Below, in pieces: positions 22,952 to 23,372 of a stretch of 23,372 bases of DNA. The first letter of the stretch is position 1; the number at the start of each line of letters is the position of its first letter. Origin of the DNA: an uncultured bacterium (GTDB lineage: Bacteria > Planctomycetota > Phycisphaerae > Sedimentisphaerales > Anaerobacaceae); assembly GCA_913009865.1 (NCBI GenBank), contig CAJVYK010000011.1, positions 1 to 23,372 of the forward strand, in the 5' to 3' direction. Under the pieces are notes generated by a model that was not told where the DNA came from, made no database searches, and saw nothing but the letters and a program-made list of their open reading frames with translations. Made by a program: the position numbers and the translations under genes.

Positions 22952-23350
22952 TTAGTTTTGAGTTTTTAGTTTTGAGTTTTGAGTTGGGTTGTTAGTTTTG
23001 GGTTTATTATCGTAACCTGTCTTCACTATACTGGTTAAAATTTTAATCAATTCCTCTGATGTCTCAATTAGTTTTTGACTATGTTGCTCATCAGAAATCC
23101 CTGCGTCTTTTATCAATCTCAGCCAGTAATTTGTTTCCCTGGCCTCTTTTGAGGCGATAGACATTTTAGCAAAGAAATCCTTTCAGCTTTGTCCTGCCAA
23201 AGCTTCTTCAACATTAGCACCTATACTTGTACCACACCGCAACAATTGGCTTGATATCTCGAAATGCTTTGCATTACGCAACTGGCCACACAGTTTTATA
23301 ATCTGCAGAGCAAAATCATAACTTTTTTGTTTAACAATACTCTCAGCCAT
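22952..23350 (-). pseudogene. Four-helix-bundle (23S rRNA intervening-sequence type) protein, interrupted by in-frame TGA
   Basis: The frame from ATG 23348-23350 reads MAESIVKQKSYDFALQI, then QLLRCGTSIGANVEEALAGQS, a TGA at codon 56 (23183-23185), and continues in the same frame with KDFFAKMSIASKEARETNYW, LRLIKDAGI and ELIKILTSIVKTG. Together these match the four helix bundle (TIGR02436-type) family almost end to end. The stop replaces a usually charged residue, as in AQSKxDF. A single C-to-T or G-to-T change would explain it. Re-initiation at ATG 23164 would give only the last two helices. No Shine-Dalgarno is seen at either start. Heptamer repeats lie on both sides. Confidence 0.75.
22953..22987. 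repeat. Heptanucleotide array upstream of nifU (5 units)
   Basis: Plus strand TAGTTTT, GAGTTTT, TAGTTTT, GAGTTTT, GAGTTGG. It begins 4 nt from the nifU start codon and encodes the C-terminal tail (NSKLKTQN) of the upstream four-helix-bundle ORF on the minus strand. Confidence 0.85.
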
Positions 23351-23358
23351 CAGTCGTT

Positions 23359-23372
23359 AACTCAAAACTCAA
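23359..23372. repeat. Heptamer repeat, inverted copy of 22972-22985
   Basis: AACTCAAAACTCAA is the exact reverse complement of TTGAGTTTTGAGTT at 22972-22985, a 14-bp inverted pair around the four-helix-bundle gene. It runs to the window edge and may be longer. Confidence 0.75.

Noticed and set aside
23183..23185. TGA as a sense codon (recoded genome)
   Set aside because: Other sound genes end in TGA here (rpsU, addA, the gene ending at 11607), so TGA is a normal stop.

Overview
The window reads as bacterial chromosome, most likely from a Planctomycetota lineage (Phycisphaerae/Sedimentisphaerales-like). This is an inference. It rests on a pyrophosphate-type phosphofructokinase, a NifU/NifS pair without other nif genes, a BlaI/M56 pair without a beta-lactamase, an intergenic repeat whose translation reads MQNKANF (a string I associate with this group), and very repeat-rich spacers. 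Most genes lie on the minus strand.

Layout. Positions 1-170 hold the C-terminal end of an IS110-family transposase, followed by about 400 nt of strongly structured non-coding DNA. Next come rpsU (bS21) with a good promoter, the PPi-dependent 6-phosphofructokinase gene, and a spacer with a dispersed repeat. Two or three small membrane or hypothetical ORFs follow (2871-3590), of which one pair looks frameshifted. Then addB and addA, overlapping, encode the AddAB recombination helicase-nuclease (3781-11038). A small coiled-coil exported protein (11209-11607, plus strand) converges on a BlaI repressor - M56/BlaR1-like metalloprotease - secreted Cys-rich repeat protein cluster (11745-14859). That cluster has a BlaI-type operator inside a recognisable promoter. 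After it come arfB (ribosome rescue) and two tandem paralogues of an unrecognised family (15073-16682), and a probably frameshifted membrane protein on the plus strand (17248-18241). A repeat-dense spacer leads to tRNA-Ala(CGC), a nitroreductase, tRNA-Val(TAC), tRNA-Leu(CAA), a hypothetical membrane protein, and then nifU-nifS. The window ends in a four-helix-bundle (23S-intervening-sequence type) gene interrupted by an in-frame TGA.

The most unusual signal is a set of degenerate tandem repeats with a 7-nt period. They occur in spacers and also inside coding sequences. Two arrays in addA are 42 and 63 nt long, both multiples of 21, so they preserve the reading frame and add 14 and 21 residues. 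Related 9-nt and 10-nt arrays fill other spacers. Heptamer arrays also bound the four-helix-bundle gene in inverted orientation, encode its C-terminal tail, and occupy the place where the nifU Shine-Dalgarno should be.

The best candidates for new biology are four. One is the BlaI/M56/Cys-rich-repeat cluster as a possible metal or redox envelope sensor. Another is the heptamer-bounded four-helix-bundle cassette. The others are the putative guide RNA beside the IS110 remnant and the paralogous pair upstream of arfB.
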